DNA from: Symbiodinium natans
Taxonomy: Eukaryota > Sar > Dinophyceae > Suessiales > Symbiodiniaceae
Length of the DNA stretch: 64,000 nucleotides
NCBI GenBank assembly: GCA_905221605.1
Contig: CAJNDS010002388.1
Coordinates: 1 to 64,000, forward strand
Reading direction: 5' to 3'
Shown here: one piece after another, positions 29,336 to 40,511 of the stretch
Layout of the letters: each line of letters starts with the position of its first letter
Position numbering within the stretch: position 1 is the stretch's first letter
The notes under the pieces: model-generated
What the model was told of the DNA's origin: nothing
Seen by the model: the letters and a program-made list of their open reading frames with translations, nothing else
Databases searched by the model: none
Position numbers and translations under genes: made by a program

Positions 29336-29530
29336 CCTTCAGGTTTGGATCCCCATCGTTTCTGTGAACAACCGCATATGTGTCATGACGCTCCAACGGC
29401 TGGCTGATCTACTGGTATCAGGGGCCTCAAAGGAGGAGAAGATGGCAGCTGGCGCCGAGCAGGGTTCCATCTTGGCCCACATTCAAGCAAATGATGCCAA
29501 GGAGGAGCAGAAGACGAAAATGAATCTAGT
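29336..29530 (+). CDS. Candidate exon (VWIPIVSVNNRICVMTLQRL)
   Basis: It follows AGCCTTCAG. It reads VWIPIVSVNNRICVMTLQRL, then ADLLVSGASKEEKMAAGAEQ and GSILAHIQANDAKEEQ. A hydrophobic strand followed by a charged helix; no family recognised. Confidence 0.45.
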
Positions 29531-29631
29531 TTGCAACAAACACCATGAGCAATTTCTTTGCAGCGCTGACTTGAACCCAACCACAACCACCACCCAGGCC
29601 CAAGACGCTAGCAAGGATCAAAGAGGAAAGG

Positions 29632-29970
29632 TTGGCGTCAAAAGAACAACTGAAAGCCGTGAATCACATCTTGCAACAGTTGCAGACCGACCTGGATTCC
29701 TGCATTCCCGAAGAACATCTACATCCCGTATCCCCGGACGAGGAAATTCGCATGGTGCATGAAAGCAAGGATGGCACTCGCAAGCCCTACATCGTCAACC
29801 GCTCAACCGGCCAAGCGTCCTGGGATGTTCCACGCATCGGTGCAAGCGGATGCCACACCAGACTGTCCTTGTGTCCGGACGAGGGCTCGGCACTGTATGC
29901 AGTATACGAATATCTGTGCTCACAGAACGTTGCTGTGATGTTCAACCGCGATAGCCTGCAGCCCAACTGA
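29632..29970 (+). CDS. Exon with WW-like motif
   Basis: The frame reads ASKEQLKAVNHILQQLQTDL, then PEEHLHPVSPDEEIRMVHES, then KDGTRKPYIVNRSTGQASWD, ending at a TGA at 29968-29970. The block DGTRKPYIVNRSTGQASWDVP fits strands 2-3 of a WW domain (aromatic pair, NRxTxxxxW, then P). The first signature Trp is absent (RMVHES in its place), so it is a partial or divergent WW fold. WW domains bind Pro-rich peptides; a partner cannot be deduced. Confidence 0.5.
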   Translation: MASKEQLKAVNHILQQLQTDLDSCIPEEHLHPVSPDEEIRMVHESKDGTRKPYIVNRSTGQASWDVPRIGASGCHTRLSLCPDEGSALYAVYEYLCSQNVAVMFNRDSLQPN

Positions 29971-30129
29971 ATACAAACCCCCCGGGCCATGCTGTGCTAG
30001 GCCTGTTACTAAGTGCCTGCTAACTGCATCCTGCGCCAAGGCATAAAATGCATGCCCATTTTGGCAAAGTCATGGGCTGCAACGCTGACATCAAGAGCAA
30101 GAGGCCCAGTTTACTGCTTACTGCTTTGC

Positions 30130-30470
30130 GCTTGTCCTGCAGAGAATAGATTGTCAATCCGCCAAGGAACGGTTGTGCTGACATCGTGGCTCTTTCGGTC
30201 GAAGAAGAGTCCTTGGGGCACAGGAGCTGTTGGTCGGAGCTGGTCCGCTGCTGGTGCTCGTTACTTGGAAGTAGTACCTCGAACGCAGTTTTTCTTACTT
30301 CAGCAATGTGCCCTGCAATCTCAACCCGAACCAGCCTGTTTGCGCACGGGAGGCTGAGCCGAACGATACGCTCCAAGAGATGTTCGGTGCCTCCATACTC
30401 CAAGAGCGCCTCGGATTCAAGAAGATTTTCAGGCCAGGCTTTCTAAGACACATGTCTGCTCATCTTCAGG
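30130..30470 (+). CDS. Candidate exons (about 30144-30270 and 30305-30440)
   Basis: The second exon follows CTTCAG and reads NVPCNLNPNQPVCAREAEPN, then DTLQEMFGASILQERLGFKK. The first is open in more than one frame. No family recognised. Confidence 0.35.
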
Positions 30471-30758
30471 AACAACTACGAGTACTCTTCGGACAAGAAA
30501 GTAAATTTCGATCGCATTTGTGTCATCATCGGCAAGGTGAGCAAGTATCTCAGCTAAAACATCTTTAGCCTGAGTCGTTTTTAAGCAATGTCATTTGTCA
30601 TTGAAGGTTTCACGCAGACCACTTCGACTTCAAAAGATGGTGCAGCTGGGCATTCATTGCCCAAAACTTTCAGATGTCGGCAACATTGTTGCTGCTGGTG
30701 TGGGCAGGTCTGGAGGCCGGAATGCCTAGTCTAGAAAGAAACTCGCAATCCAACTAAT

Positions 30759-31082
30759 ATGATGGAGGTTGGTGCAAACCCTTTCGAGCCCGCTGGCCGT
30801 GCCCCGGGAGCCAGCTCCAAGAGCCACTTCGACAAAGTCGTGGACATGGCGGCAAAGGCATGTCCACGGTGCTTGTGCAAGTGTGGATGACTCTGGACTT
30901 GTGTTTTGACCACGCAGGCTCTGCTTGACCTGGACGTACAGTGTATGTTCCGATATCTACGCAACGTGGTGAATCCCTTCCGCATCATGACCTTGGAGGC
31001 CGAAACTTGCCTGCACTTAGCAGCGGAGTGCCTGCAACGTGTCTGCAGCATAACTTCGACCCAACCAAGCAACGAACAATGA
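30759..31082 (+). CDS. Small two-exon gene, 87 residues, with a 60-bp GC-AG intron
   Basis: Exon 1 (30759-30857) starts at ATG ATG and reads MMEVGANPFEPAGRAPGASS then KSHFDKVVDMAAK. Exon 2 (30918-31082) reads ALLDLDVQCMFRYLRNVVNP, then FRIMTLEAETCLHLAAECLQ, then RVCSITSTQPSNEQ and TGA. The intron is AAAG|GCATGT...CACGCAG|GCTC, a clear GC-AG pair, in phase 0. The protein is mainly helical. It could be a complete small protein or the end of a longer gene. Another open frame (31083-31243) follows and might be an extra exon. Confidence 0.6.
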
Positions 31083-31394
31083 GCAACCTCAAATCCTCCC
31101 ACGAGCACTGCAACTGGATCAACAATGGTGGATTTCGAGATCTACTTCACCAGACCGCAAAAAATGCTCTGAGCTACACCAGCTGGGCGGCTCTGAACCT
31201 AGCCGTGGATGTGTGCGAACCGAACGACAATGGCGCAGCTTGACTTAACTTGTACCGCATAAACTGCGTGTGCCTGCTGTGCTTTTGTCCGTCCCCACAC
31301 CCGAAAAAAAGAAAACGTGTCTCATGTTCCCGCAACCACAAGGATCGAGCTGCCAGTTAATTTTTTCAGGCCCCCACGTGCTACACCTCTGGCC

Positions 31395-31699
31395 ATGGCT
31401 AGTGAGAACCAGATTGAGAAGAGGATAAAGCTCCTTCAGTCCGTGAAAGAGAAGGACCCAGACTATGCCAGAATCAGAACGACCCTAGCTTCGCAGAGCC
31501 AAGATGATTTGGACACGCCACCAACAACGCCTAAAGTCGAGGGAAGCAAGAGAGCTTGGGAGGCCCGAATGTGTCGTTTTCGAAAAGAACTACGAGCCTG
31601 GGGACGACAGAGAGGACATCGAATCTTCTATGTCTACGGTGGCGCTGAATTCCTAGGAACAAAGTTGAAAGCTCGATTGTACGACCGCGACCCCTTTCA
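31395..31699 (+). CDS. SLBP-like gene, first exon with RNA-binding motif
   Basis: It starts at ATG 31395 and reads MASENQIEKRIKLLQSVKEK. It then has DPDYARI, TPPTTPKVEGSKRAWEARMC and RFRKELRAW. The order (basic helix, K-x-x-x-DY, TP-x-TP, then SKRxWxxxxxxxRxxLxxW) matches the RNA-binding domain of histone stem-loop binding proteins. In animals these bind the 3' hairpin of histone mRNA; dinoflagellates lack abundant histones, and the family appears expanded there, so the RNA target is unknown. The donor is CA|GTAAGG after 31699. Confidence 0.6.
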
Positions 31700-31880
31700 G
31701 TAAGGTCAACAAATTTTGTTTAATTAGCAGGTACTGCTGAAATTAGTGTGAGCTGAAGAATACCTGCTCAGTTTCAGACCTGAGTTCGTCGTATCAGCTT
31801 CGTTTTCGCGGGGAACAAAACACGCGCGCAGCAGCCTGTCTGTGCACAACGCGAGTGAAAGATTTGACAATTGATAGAAG

Positions 31881-32535
31881 CAAGGTGCTGGAACTACGCC
31901 TGCAAAGAACCACTTCCGAGTACTCGATGTTGCTGTCATGTCTGGACGTGTTCTTGTCATGCACGTATGAACTGCAACTGTACGCGTTGCAGCTTGAGTG
32001 CTGTCCAAATGCTTTTGCAGTTCTCGGGGCACCGACTTTGCAAGAATCGACGAGAAGGATGATGAAAGAAAGACTGCTCAGTGAATGGCACACCGTGCTT
32101 GCTTTCGAATCGCAGAAGGAAGAGGCGGATGTGATCCATGGTCTTTGCCCCTACACAAAGCACCAGTGTTACCGTGACCTGGCAACTGCTCTTGAGCTCT
32201 CATCGATCAACAGCGGTGACAGCAGCTTCGAGGACGATTTGGTTGCCCTGGTGAAATGCTATTTCCCAGCCTTTGCCAGTTCGGCGAATGTAGAGCAGTT
32301 GTTCCAGCAAATGCAAGACGCTTGCAACCGCTCATGCAAGCCCGACAACGGGTCAATGGCCAATTTGATGTCCGTTTCGGTACGAGCAATGCATCGCAGA
32401 CTATGCGTGGACCCCGACGTCGAGCCCGTGCAGCTTGACGCCAGCGATTGGGAAGGGCGAGCAACACGCGGACTAAAACCAAAGCTGTGGACCCCTTCTT
32501 CGGCAGCTCCTAGCCCCTGGATCCAAATTAGCTGA
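31881..32535 (+). CDS. SLBP-like gene, long second exon
   Basis: The start is uncertain (31778 or about 31881; the latter joins the first exon in phase). It reads LLSCLDVFLSCTYELQLYAL, then CPNAFAVLGAPTLQESTRRM, then FASSANVEQLFQQMQDACNR and NGSMANLMSVSVRAMHRRL. The last block recurs in many dinoflagellate proteins in my memory and superficially resembles a dimerisation region of hAT transposases. The frame stops at 32535, which may be inside the next intron. Confidence 0.55.
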
Positions 32536-32759
32536 ACGAGTTTGTTGTTGCCTCTTACTTCATACGACAAAGATGTGGGCCGGTATCCAAGGCACAAAGA
32601 TCAGCTACGACGGGATCCAAAAGGGCTTCCAGACAACCACAGCTTTCCATCACAACAAATAAGAGCTCAACTCCATGCAAGGATTGCTGCTGGCAAAGAG
32701 GAATCTTGTTAGCAGTGCCAAGAAAACAACATGTATATCCCAAACATAAAAACAAACTA

Positions 32760-32904
32760 AGGATGGACATCAGTGCTGTCGAGGCCAAAAGACACTTCTG
32801 GGTTCCAACAATGTGCACAAGGGGAATGCTACTGAAGACAGAAGGCCAGTTCTACCTGTGCTGTGGGACAAACACCGCCGTGTCCTATGCTGCGTGGCTG
32901 CAAA
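32760..32904 (+). CDS. SLBP-like gene, candidate exon
   Basis: It reads AKRHFWVPTMCTRGMLLKTE then GQFYLCCGTNTAVSYAAWLQ. Splice sites at either end are not certain. The FWVPTxCxRG strand and terminal aromatic residues look like a beta-rich domain. Confidence 0.45.
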
Positions 32905-32966
32905 AAAAACGAACATAAAAACAATGTATGTGTTCACGTGTATTGACAGTCCTGTGATTCCCTGAG

Positions 32967-33110
32967 GTCATTCGCCTGGAAGAGATTCCGTACAGTTTCA
33001 AAGGGCCAGCTCCAGCTCTTGAAGATGACGAGACAAGGGTGCCCAAAGCCAGCTGCAAAGCTGTGTGGGTCGATCCACTAAAGAACAATGATGAATGCAC
33101 CCGCGCATTG
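32967..33110 (+). CDS. SLBP-like gene, exon of exactly 48 codons
   Basis: It lies between CCTGAG and GCATTG|GTGATG. It reads VIRLEEIPYSFKGPAPALED, then DETRVPKASCKAVWVDPLKN, then NDECTRAL. Phase 0 on both sides. Confidence 0.5.
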
Positions 33111-33325
33111 GTGATGCCTCCTGTTCAGAGCCTTGCACAAATATTAGTCGTCTTTGTTTCAGTTTACATAGTGACCAATGCATTTTCTTTTCTTGCTAAG
33201 GAACATGTTCGAACGAATCGTGCTGAAGTACAAGGAGGCTTCGCGAGGGAAAGGTGTTGGTTTGTTTGTCTAGGTCGCTGAACAAATGCTAGGTCATGAT
33301 GAGTTTTCTAAGTCTGTCTGTCAGG

Positions 33326-33693
33326 TGCAAATTTTCGAATACTCCGTCCATTTGCTTGGAGGCGTCTTGTACGACAAAATGCGATGTGGAATTTTGTTTC
33401 GTCGCAGCCAGTCTTCCTGGTCTCTGTTGGCCTGGCTGGTTCATCAAAACAAGATTCACACGACAAGCTCTCACGTCTTGAGTGAGTTGCTGGCGATGAA
33501 CGATTTGAAGACGGCGAAGAGCGCGAACAAGGCGACAAAGATCAGAAAACTCCTCACTCTAGATGAAGTCCGGAAGCAGTGCAGCGAGCAGGAGACCCAG
33601 AAAGTGGAGGCATTGCTAAAAGAACAGGAGGACAGAAGAAAGAAGAAAACACAGGACAGCACCTTCGACGAGAACGAAGAAGATGAGGATGCA
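33326..33693 (+). CDS. SLBP-like gene, penultimate exon
   Basis: It follows TGTCTGTCAG. It reads LLGGVLYDKMRCGILFRRSQ, then VLSELLAMNDLKTAKSANKA, then TKIRKLLTLDEVRKQCSEQE and QKVEALLKEQEDRRKKK, ending in an acidic DENEEDEDA. The donor is GC (33694-33695). The helix ANKATKIRKLLxLxEVRK is a recurrent C-terminal motif of this family. Confidence 0.55.
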
Positions 33694-33788
33694 GCCTGAA
33701 TTTTAATAACAATCTTCGTCTAGATTATTTTCTGTTTTTGTGTCTTGTAAGCTTCCTGTCACAACTTGAAAGAATAATTCGCCTCAGG

Positions 33789-33886
33789 CGAATGTGTGGC
33801 AACAGCTGGCTGACAACGAGGGTGCAATGGCCGCGAATGAGCTCTTGGATGCAATGGACAAGCAAGAGGAGGCACAGTTCTTGTAG
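33789..33886 (+). CDS. SLBP-like gene, last exon
   Basis: It follows CGCCTCAG after a 95-bp GC-AG intron and joins the previous exon in phase 0. It reads ANVWQQLADNEGAMAANELL then DAMDKQEEAQFL, then TAG. This gives a coherent C-terminus: acidic end, conserved VWQQLADNEG and an acidic helix. Confidence 0.55.
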
Positions 33887-34049
33887 ATGCTTCTGAGAAC
33901 TTGTGAAAATAATTTGAAGGGGAAAGTGGTCACTACATCAGGATTGGAGGTTTCATCCTTCGGTTGTTGTTTTGCTGCACTTGGGTTCGTGTTACCCCTG
34001 AGGAGAACAATGTGTGTGCCCATCCAAGTGAGAACAACAGAGATGAAGC

Positions 34050-34572
34050 CTGTGCCGCCCATGTCGAAGAGCCGGAGCCGATGCCAGGGCTCGAGGCTAA
34101 AGATGAGGAGATGGTGGATGAAGAGAAGAAGGAGGAGGAGAGGCGTGAAAGCAAACGCCTTCTTTGGAAGGCGACAGTAGTGCCAGAGTGGCTCCTCGAG
34201 CGATACACCATCCCCGACCTATGCTCGATCACACACACATTACACAAAGACAAGAGCTTACCTCATTTTCAGGGGAGGTTGCCAAGCGGCCGGCAGTACA
34301 ATGGGAAGACCCTTGAATGATAAAGTTTCTAGCAAAACAAAAAGCATGCTAACCTTAAACCGTCTTTCTGTTCGCAAAATCTAAGGAGCAGTTGCAGTTG
34401 CTCATATAACGAGCAACTTGACGAGATGTGCATCGACGAGTCCAGAGACGACCCGAGACAGCTTGCTCCTGCCAAGCGATCCAAAGGGCAGGCCTTCTAC
34501 ATGGTCTACAGTTTCTTGCGAAAGGCCATGCTGCCGCAAGAGCCGACGTCAAAACGACGCCGAGTGGGGTGA
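34050..34572 (+). CDS. Candidate exons ending the plus-strand gene run
   Basis: The first part (about 34030-34270) reads PEPMPGLEAKDEEMVDEEKK then RLLWKATVVPEWLLERYTIP, an acidic-then-aromatic segment. A second part (about 34409-34572) reads EQLDEMCIDESRDDPRQLAP, then AKRSKGQAFYMVYSFLRKAM, then LPQEPTSKRRRVG and TGA. The terminal SKRRRV is a good monopartite nuclear localisation signal. A short hairpin (AGTTGCTC...GAGCAACT, 34391-34415) lies at the start of the second part. The relation to the SLBP-like gene is unclear. Confidence 0.45.
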
Positions 34573-35038
34573 CAGAAACCCTATGCAAAACCCGAAGCAA
34601 TACTCGCCAAATGGAACTTGCATGTGATTTTCACCTGGGATCGTAGCATAAGCCGATGCTACTGTGCTAGCACCTAGCAGCTTCGGGGAGCAGAGAGTTT
34701 CCGAGGGGTCGCAGAGTGGGGTCGCGGACAAGTCAGAAGGATTTGTCAAGACATAGGGTGCCAATCAGTCCAGCGAGGATGCAAAAAAACGAGTTCTGAC
34801 GGCCGCATGAGTCCGACAGCACACATGTGAGGCAGCACCCAAACAGGCAGGCAGGAGGCATTGCGAGGCAGCATGGCTATGGAACCCTTTGATCTAGGGT
34901 TTATATAGGTTTAAATGGGGGTTATAGGGCTTTTCGGGTTTAGGATTCAGAGGATTTGGGGTTTCAGGGTGTTGGGGCTTAATTCGGTCTTAGACCGCAC
35001 GCGCCAAACCTTTGCGAAACCGGAATCTGTCTTTTCAC

Positions 35039-35127
35039 AGTTTAGGGTTTAGGGTTTAGGGTTTAGGGTTTAGGGTTTAAGGTTTAGGGTTTAGGGTTTA
35101 GGGTTTAGGGTTTAGGGTTTAGGGTTT
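35039..35127 (+). repeat. Telomere-like array, TTTAGGG x12
   Basis: Near-perfect; one TTTAAGG unit in the middle. Confidence 0.95.
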
Positions 35128-35274
35128 GCTTCTTTCGGGATGGCAAGGTTGGACCTGCGAGCCGCGCATGTTCGAAGTCCAAAGGCTCAGGGCTCCGTCA
35201 GCTTTTCCAGCCTAGTCAACCCCACAAAAACCCTAACCCTGATCTTGGACATGAAGCCCGAAGCCCTGTATAAA

Positions 35275-35570
35275 CCCTAGAATCCTAGAACCCTCGAACC
35301 CTAGAACGCTAAACCCTAGAACCCTAGAACCCTAGAACCCTAGAACCCTAGAGCCCTAGAGCCCTAGAACCCTAGAACCCTAGAGCCCTAGAGCGCTAGA
35401 ACCCTAGAACCCTAGAGCCCTCAAGCCTAGAGCCCAAGAACCCTAGAACCTTAGTCCTAAACCCCAAACCCTCCGTAGAGCCCTAGAACGCTAGAACCTT
35501 AGTCCTAAACCCTAAACCCCAAACCCTAAACCCTAGAGCCCTAGAACCCTAGAACCCTAAAGGGCCCCCA
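35275..35570 (-). repeat. Variant array, CCCTAGAA (TTCTAGGG) octamers
   Basis: About 30 octamers CCCTAGAA/CCCTAGAG, with interspersed CCCTAAA. It is a derived, 8-base version of the telomere-like repeat. The same octamer, in the other orientation, makes the array at 60138-60275. Confidence 0.9.
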
Positions 35571-36888
35571 GCCTTCACTTTGAGGTGCAGCACCGAGGCC
35601 GCAAGAAGGCACCCAAGCTTAGAGGGAGGGAAGGGAGGTGTGGAGGAGGGCCCTTTGTCTCGTGGGCTTTGGGTTTAGGGTTTAGGGTTTGGGGTTTAGG
35701 GTTTAGGGTTAACTTCGCTGATTCGGATTGCAGAGATGTTGAGGATGGCAGAGTAGGCTAGGACTGGCTGAAGGAGCACTAAAACATGAGCAAAGATTCA
35801 GTCTGGCTGTAAAGAACCGTCTCAAGATTGTGATTCTTGAGGGCTTCTGAAGGACGTCTCGCCTAGTTGTGCTGCATCATGACTGGGTCGGCTTTAAGCC
35901 ACATTCCCTGCACATGCGCGTCATCCGAGCGCAGGGCCACCGCAACCCCAAAGCTCTTGGTTTAGGGTTTAGGGTTTAGGGTTTAGGGTTTAGGGTTTAG
36001 GGCTCCTAAGCCTGGGCCGATTCTGATGTGTATAGATGCTTCCGGACGGAGCCAGGTGTGTTAGCTGATGGATGGGTTGAAGTTGCTTTGCTTCCCTGCG
36101 GGATGCAGCGGGACCTTGGGCAACGCTTTAGAGACCTAAATCCTAAATCCTAAACCCTAAACCCTCACAGGACTCCCACGCCGCTCCCACGCCGACCTGG
36201 GCGCCAGGGCTCCAGGCAAGTGGCACCTGGAGCCGGAATTTCAGTAGGCGTTAAGAGGCTTAGCCTGCTTTGGGCCCCATAATCCCCAAACCCCAAAGAC
36301 CCGAACACCAAACCCTCAAACCCTAAACCCTAACCCGCAGCCCGTGAAATCCCAAGGCATAGATAAGGCCTTCCATCCCTGGACATCCCTCGCGTTGGTT
36401 TCGGTCTGCTTGGCTCGGTGGGGCGCTATACGGGGGTTTAGTGGTGTTCGTCGATCGTGTTCATTGCTGGCCCAAATGGCAGCGATAGTCGCAGAGAGAG
36501 AGAGAAGAACAGGCTTCGCGACAGGCCGGATCATGTTCCCAATCACTTCGCCTACCTACCAGGGGCCTGAAGGCAGTGATTCTTGTCAACGACAGGCTCC
36601 GTCGACCGACAACGGGGATGCGATTGATCTGTACTACGCTCAGAAGGACCGCTGCACAGGATTGTAGGCTTGCCTGAATAACCAAGATGGCCACCTTCTT
36701 GCAGTTCCAACCTGCGTCGTCCCGTCCCCTAAAAGCCTAAACCCTAAACCCTAAACCCTAAACCCACCTCCCACACCCAGGACGCCTGCGCTCGCTCCTG
36801 GACCCGTGAGTCGAAGCAGGCCACAGACGGAGTCCGAGAAGTCTGCAGCAACTTTTGAAAAAATGGAGACCCAACTCTTTGTCAATAC

Positions 36889-36945
36889 GGGTACTTAGAC
36901 TCAATATGGAATAGAAATTTCAATGTTTAATACTACCCCAGTCCC
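36889..36945. repeat. Fragment of family 3 small element
   Basis: GGGTACTTAGACTCAATATGGAATAG... resembles the interior and right end of the 13201-13364 element. Confidence 0.45.
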
Positions 36946-37543
36946 AACTTTGGACGCACAGAGACAGTCTCGCCACAGGCCGCCCAAGCGACCCACAATC
37001 CCAGCCCTCCATAACTTGATACCTCCCTCTGACTTTGGGGTCATATTCCCTCTACCGCATGTTAAACGAGGTATCTGAACCATGAACCCTTTTTGGGTTC
37101 ATTTGGTCCCCAAGGAAGCACACACTCAATATCAGACAGCTGCAGGCTCGCAGCATCAAGCAGAAGAAGCGGGTAGACTACCAGGCGGACATCCGGAGAG
37201 ACTCAGGGGTTTGAAAGATTTGAAAGGTCGCGCTTGGCTGTGCACGTAACCCCATGTTCGGTCACCCCCAAACCCGCGGTTGCGCCGTTTTCTGCGCCGC
37301 AGGCTTCCCCCAAAAAGGGTTCAATGTCTTGGGGCTTCCAAGAATTTCGGGGTATAGCCCCCAAGAACCCTAGACCGCCTAAACCTTAAACCCTAAAGCC
37401 TAAACCCTTGGCCCTAACACCTTTGGCAGGTGCAGAAGCGACGCCTGCAAAGCGAGCATGATCGCGCAGCTAGAGACGACCCGAGCGAGTCGGAGTGAGC
37501 CCAACTGAAAGCCCAATTGGGCTTGGCTTTGTGTACGAGTCTA

Positions 37544-37658
37544 CTTGGAGGTTCATGGGTATTTAAAAGAAGGGTTAGAAGTAGGGGAACTATGGTTCTA
37601 ACCTTATTTAGGGAAAGTTACTTATAACCCCACTTCTGATTACCCATGAACCTTCAAG
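37544..37658. mobile_element. MITE-like element, family 1, copy 3
   Basis: It begins CTTGGAGGTTCATGGGTA after a TA and ends with TACCCATGAACCTTCAAG. The right flank is CC, so only the left TA is preserved. Confidence 0.75.
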
Positions 37659-39448
37659 CCACTTAGTAGGGCTTCACAGGTTTCCAGAAGCAGCCCTTCA
37701 GGCTCTGGGGTTCCTTGCATGACTGTATAGGATCGGCAACTGCCGCTGGCACCAAGAGCTCGTGTCCGCACTGAGGGGACCCTCCTACAGCGTAGGCCTT
37801 GATGTTAAGAACAGGTTTAGGGTTCAGGGTTCAGGGTTTAGGGTTTAGGGTTTAGGGTTACATCGTGAGCAACCCACGAATCCTGATACCAAGCTGCGTG
37901 TCATGCGCACCCGAGGCCCCGGAACTGCATGTGCGACTTCTTGCTGTCACTGGTCGGCCTCCGCAAGTTGTGAGGCTTCGCTGAGGCCTTGCTGAGTTTT
38001 GATGCACAAGTTGGGCCCTTGAGAAGCTAGAGGGGGCGCGAAAATTCTTCCTGACAGGCCTAACATCCTCATCCTCAAGCGGTTTAAGGTTAAGGCAACA
38101 GGGCCCGACCTGCACAAGTTTTATAAATGGCAAGGTAGCAGCACAAGCTCCAAACAAATTCGTGCCCAGCCGTGAGACTGGCCCGAGCACATCTGGCAGC
38201 TTTTAGGGATCTCGGGTTTTGCCCCTTATGAGAGGAGTTTGAAAGCCAGGCCCAAACCCTAAACCCTAAATTCTGGGACCCCTTGCACTCACAGGTTCAT
38301 GAACCTTGCGGAGGAAGGATCAGCCATATCAGGGTCGAAGATTGGGGCTGTCGGGCTTGGGGATCTGGAGGTTTGGATTGGCAACACGTAAGGGCTCTGG
38401 AGGCTTTCAACAATTTCTGAGATCTAAACCCTAAACCCTAAACCCTAAACCCTAATCTTGCCTGGCGGTGCACGGCCGATCCGGCACACTGGAGTGGCAA
38501 AAGCGCGGGAAAAGCGATGTCGGCTGGATCTCGGGCTTGGGCCTTGAGGAACCCAAGCCCCGGAACCGTTTCGAAGCCCTACCCCATCCGAACCCTAAAC
38601 CCTAAACCCTAAACCCCAAACCCTCAGGACGTGAACGAGGAGGGGGGGATGGGCATCCACGTGCTCAAGAACGTCCTCCATGGCGGCTGCTGGCTGCTGC
38701 AGGCACTCCGAGCCAGTTTGGGGGGGGCCGCCGCCAGCTGCTCCTTGGAGCCCTAAGTTTAGGGTTTAGGGTTTAGGGTTTAGAGTTTAGGGTTTAGGGT
38801 TTAGGGTTAGGGTTTAGCAGCTGGCAAAGTGTCCGGGGCCCTTCTCTCCTCTCATGGCTTTCATGCTCTTCTCCTGGGGATTTCGAGCCTTGCGCCCTCC
38901 CGGTCCCTTACCATCCCAGGCCGGGTTTCAACTGAAGTCCCAATACTCAGAAAGAGTCCCTTATGCACTCGAATTTGATACAGGGTTTAGGGTTTAGGGT
39001 TTAGGTTTTTTTGGGTGGTATATAGTGACGGGTGTTGCAGGCGTCAGGGATGTAAAGTAGTAGAGGCTTTGGTATGCTCGTGGGCAAGAGCCCAGGCTTA
39101 GGGCATCCATGGTTTCGGGCACCGCGGTCAGGAGAAGCTTGACAACCACCCCGACGTGCAGAAGCTCCTTCCCGAGGAGCCATTCTGGGCTGGTTCAGGG
39201 TTAGCGGTTGCAAAGATCATCAAAGAGACCCCAGTTATAAGGAACGACCTTCAGAAGGCAAAGCCTACTTCACTTTGCCGGCTATTGCTACAAAAAAAAG
39301 GGTTTGAAACACACCGTTCTACGAAGTCCCCGAAGCTCTGGAGAGGTTTAGGGTTTAGGGTTATTGGTTGAGGGTTTAGGGCTCGCCCTGGAAGCCCCTG
39401 AAAGCCCTAAGCCCTACAAAACCTCCAACCCTAAACCCTCAACCTTCA

Positions 39449-39541
39449 ACCCTAAACCCTAAACCCTAAACCCTAAACCCTAAACCCTAAACCCTAAACC
39501 CTAAACCCTAAACCCTAAACCCTAAACCCTAAACCCTAAAC
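39449..39541 (-). repeat. Telomere-like array, CCCTAAA x13
   Basis: A perfect run; slightly degenerate units extend it left to about 39427. Confidence 0.96.
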
Positions 39542-40242
39542 CTGCAGCCCTTCGTGGGCTGTGAGCCTTGCAGGAGAGCCCTCTCTCCACCATGCGCGTG
39601 GCTGGGAGCTCAGACCCCTAAACCCCAAAGCCCTAAGCCCTAAAGCCTGAACCCTGAACCCTAAACCCTAAGCCCTAAACCCTAAACCCTAAAACCTGAA
39701 GCCGGAACCCAACACCCGAAATCCTAAACCCAGAATGCGACGTTGGGCTGTTGGGGGTTAGGATGCTCAGGGCTTTGAGAGGGTTGGATTTCCGGGCTGG
39801 GGTGTGATGTTTTGGGAGCCCAAAGAACTAGAGACCAATCTTCACGGCCTTTAGGGTTTAGGGTTTAGGGTTTAGGGTTTGGCCCTCCAAAGCCCCAAAG
39901 CAGCCCCAAGAGCTCAGCGTGGCTCAGGTGACGGGCTCCAGGGGCGCGCTGAAGCTGTTGGGACCCGGCCCCAGGCTTCAAGCGTTCCTCTTTCTTGGGG
40001 GGGGGAGGAGGTGGGGGGTGATTCCCAAAAAAGAGGGGTTTAGGGTTTAGGATCCCCAAGAAATAGGGGCTTAGGGTTTAGGATCCCCCCCAAAATAGGG
40101 GTTTAGGGTTTGGGGTTTCAGAAAATTGAAAAGTGGGGTTCAAGCATTGTTTAAGGTCCCGAAGCCATTGGGTGGTTCCTATGATCAGTATGCTGGTATC
40201 TTGGGGCAAGGCTCGGGACGTACCCCTTTGTTGTTTTTGGTT

Positions 40243-40261
40243 GGGGGGGGGGGGGGGGGGG
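40243..40261 (+). repeat. G homopolymer
   Basis: About 19 G in a row, 14 bp before the 40275 telomere-like array; likely to be a sequencing and replication weak spot. Confidence 0.9.
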
Positions 40262-40274
40262 CACGGAATATACC

Positions 40275-40378
40275 AAACCTAAACCCTAAACCCTAAACCC
40301 TAAACCCTAAACCCTAAACCCTAAACCCTAAACCCTAAACCCTAAACCCTAAACCCTAAACCCTAAACCCTAAACCCC
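40275..40378 (-). repeat. Telomere-like array, CCCTAAA x14-15
   Basis: The longest perfect run of the window. Confidence 0.96.
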
Positions 40379-40511
40379 CTCCTCAACTCTTGAAACAACC
40401 TGTCGAAAGGTGCCTGGGGTTGGTTTGGGGTGTCTTGGCCTTGGAGGCTTAAGGGGGGCTGAACCCCTGATGTCAAGCTCGCAGATGCCGGCTCTGAAAG
40501 TGTAGAGTTGC

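Noticed and set aside
36344-36667. Plus-strand open frame of 107 codons in the repeat field
   Set aside because: No good start, no recognisable motif, surrounded by telomere-like arrays; the opposite strand is also open.
37858-38190. Minus-strand open frame of 110 codons
   Set aside because: No motif and no splice or neighbour context; consistent with chance in GC-rich DNA.
11741-40378. CRISPR-like arrays
   Set aside because: Repeats are tandem heptamers without regularly spaced unique spacers.
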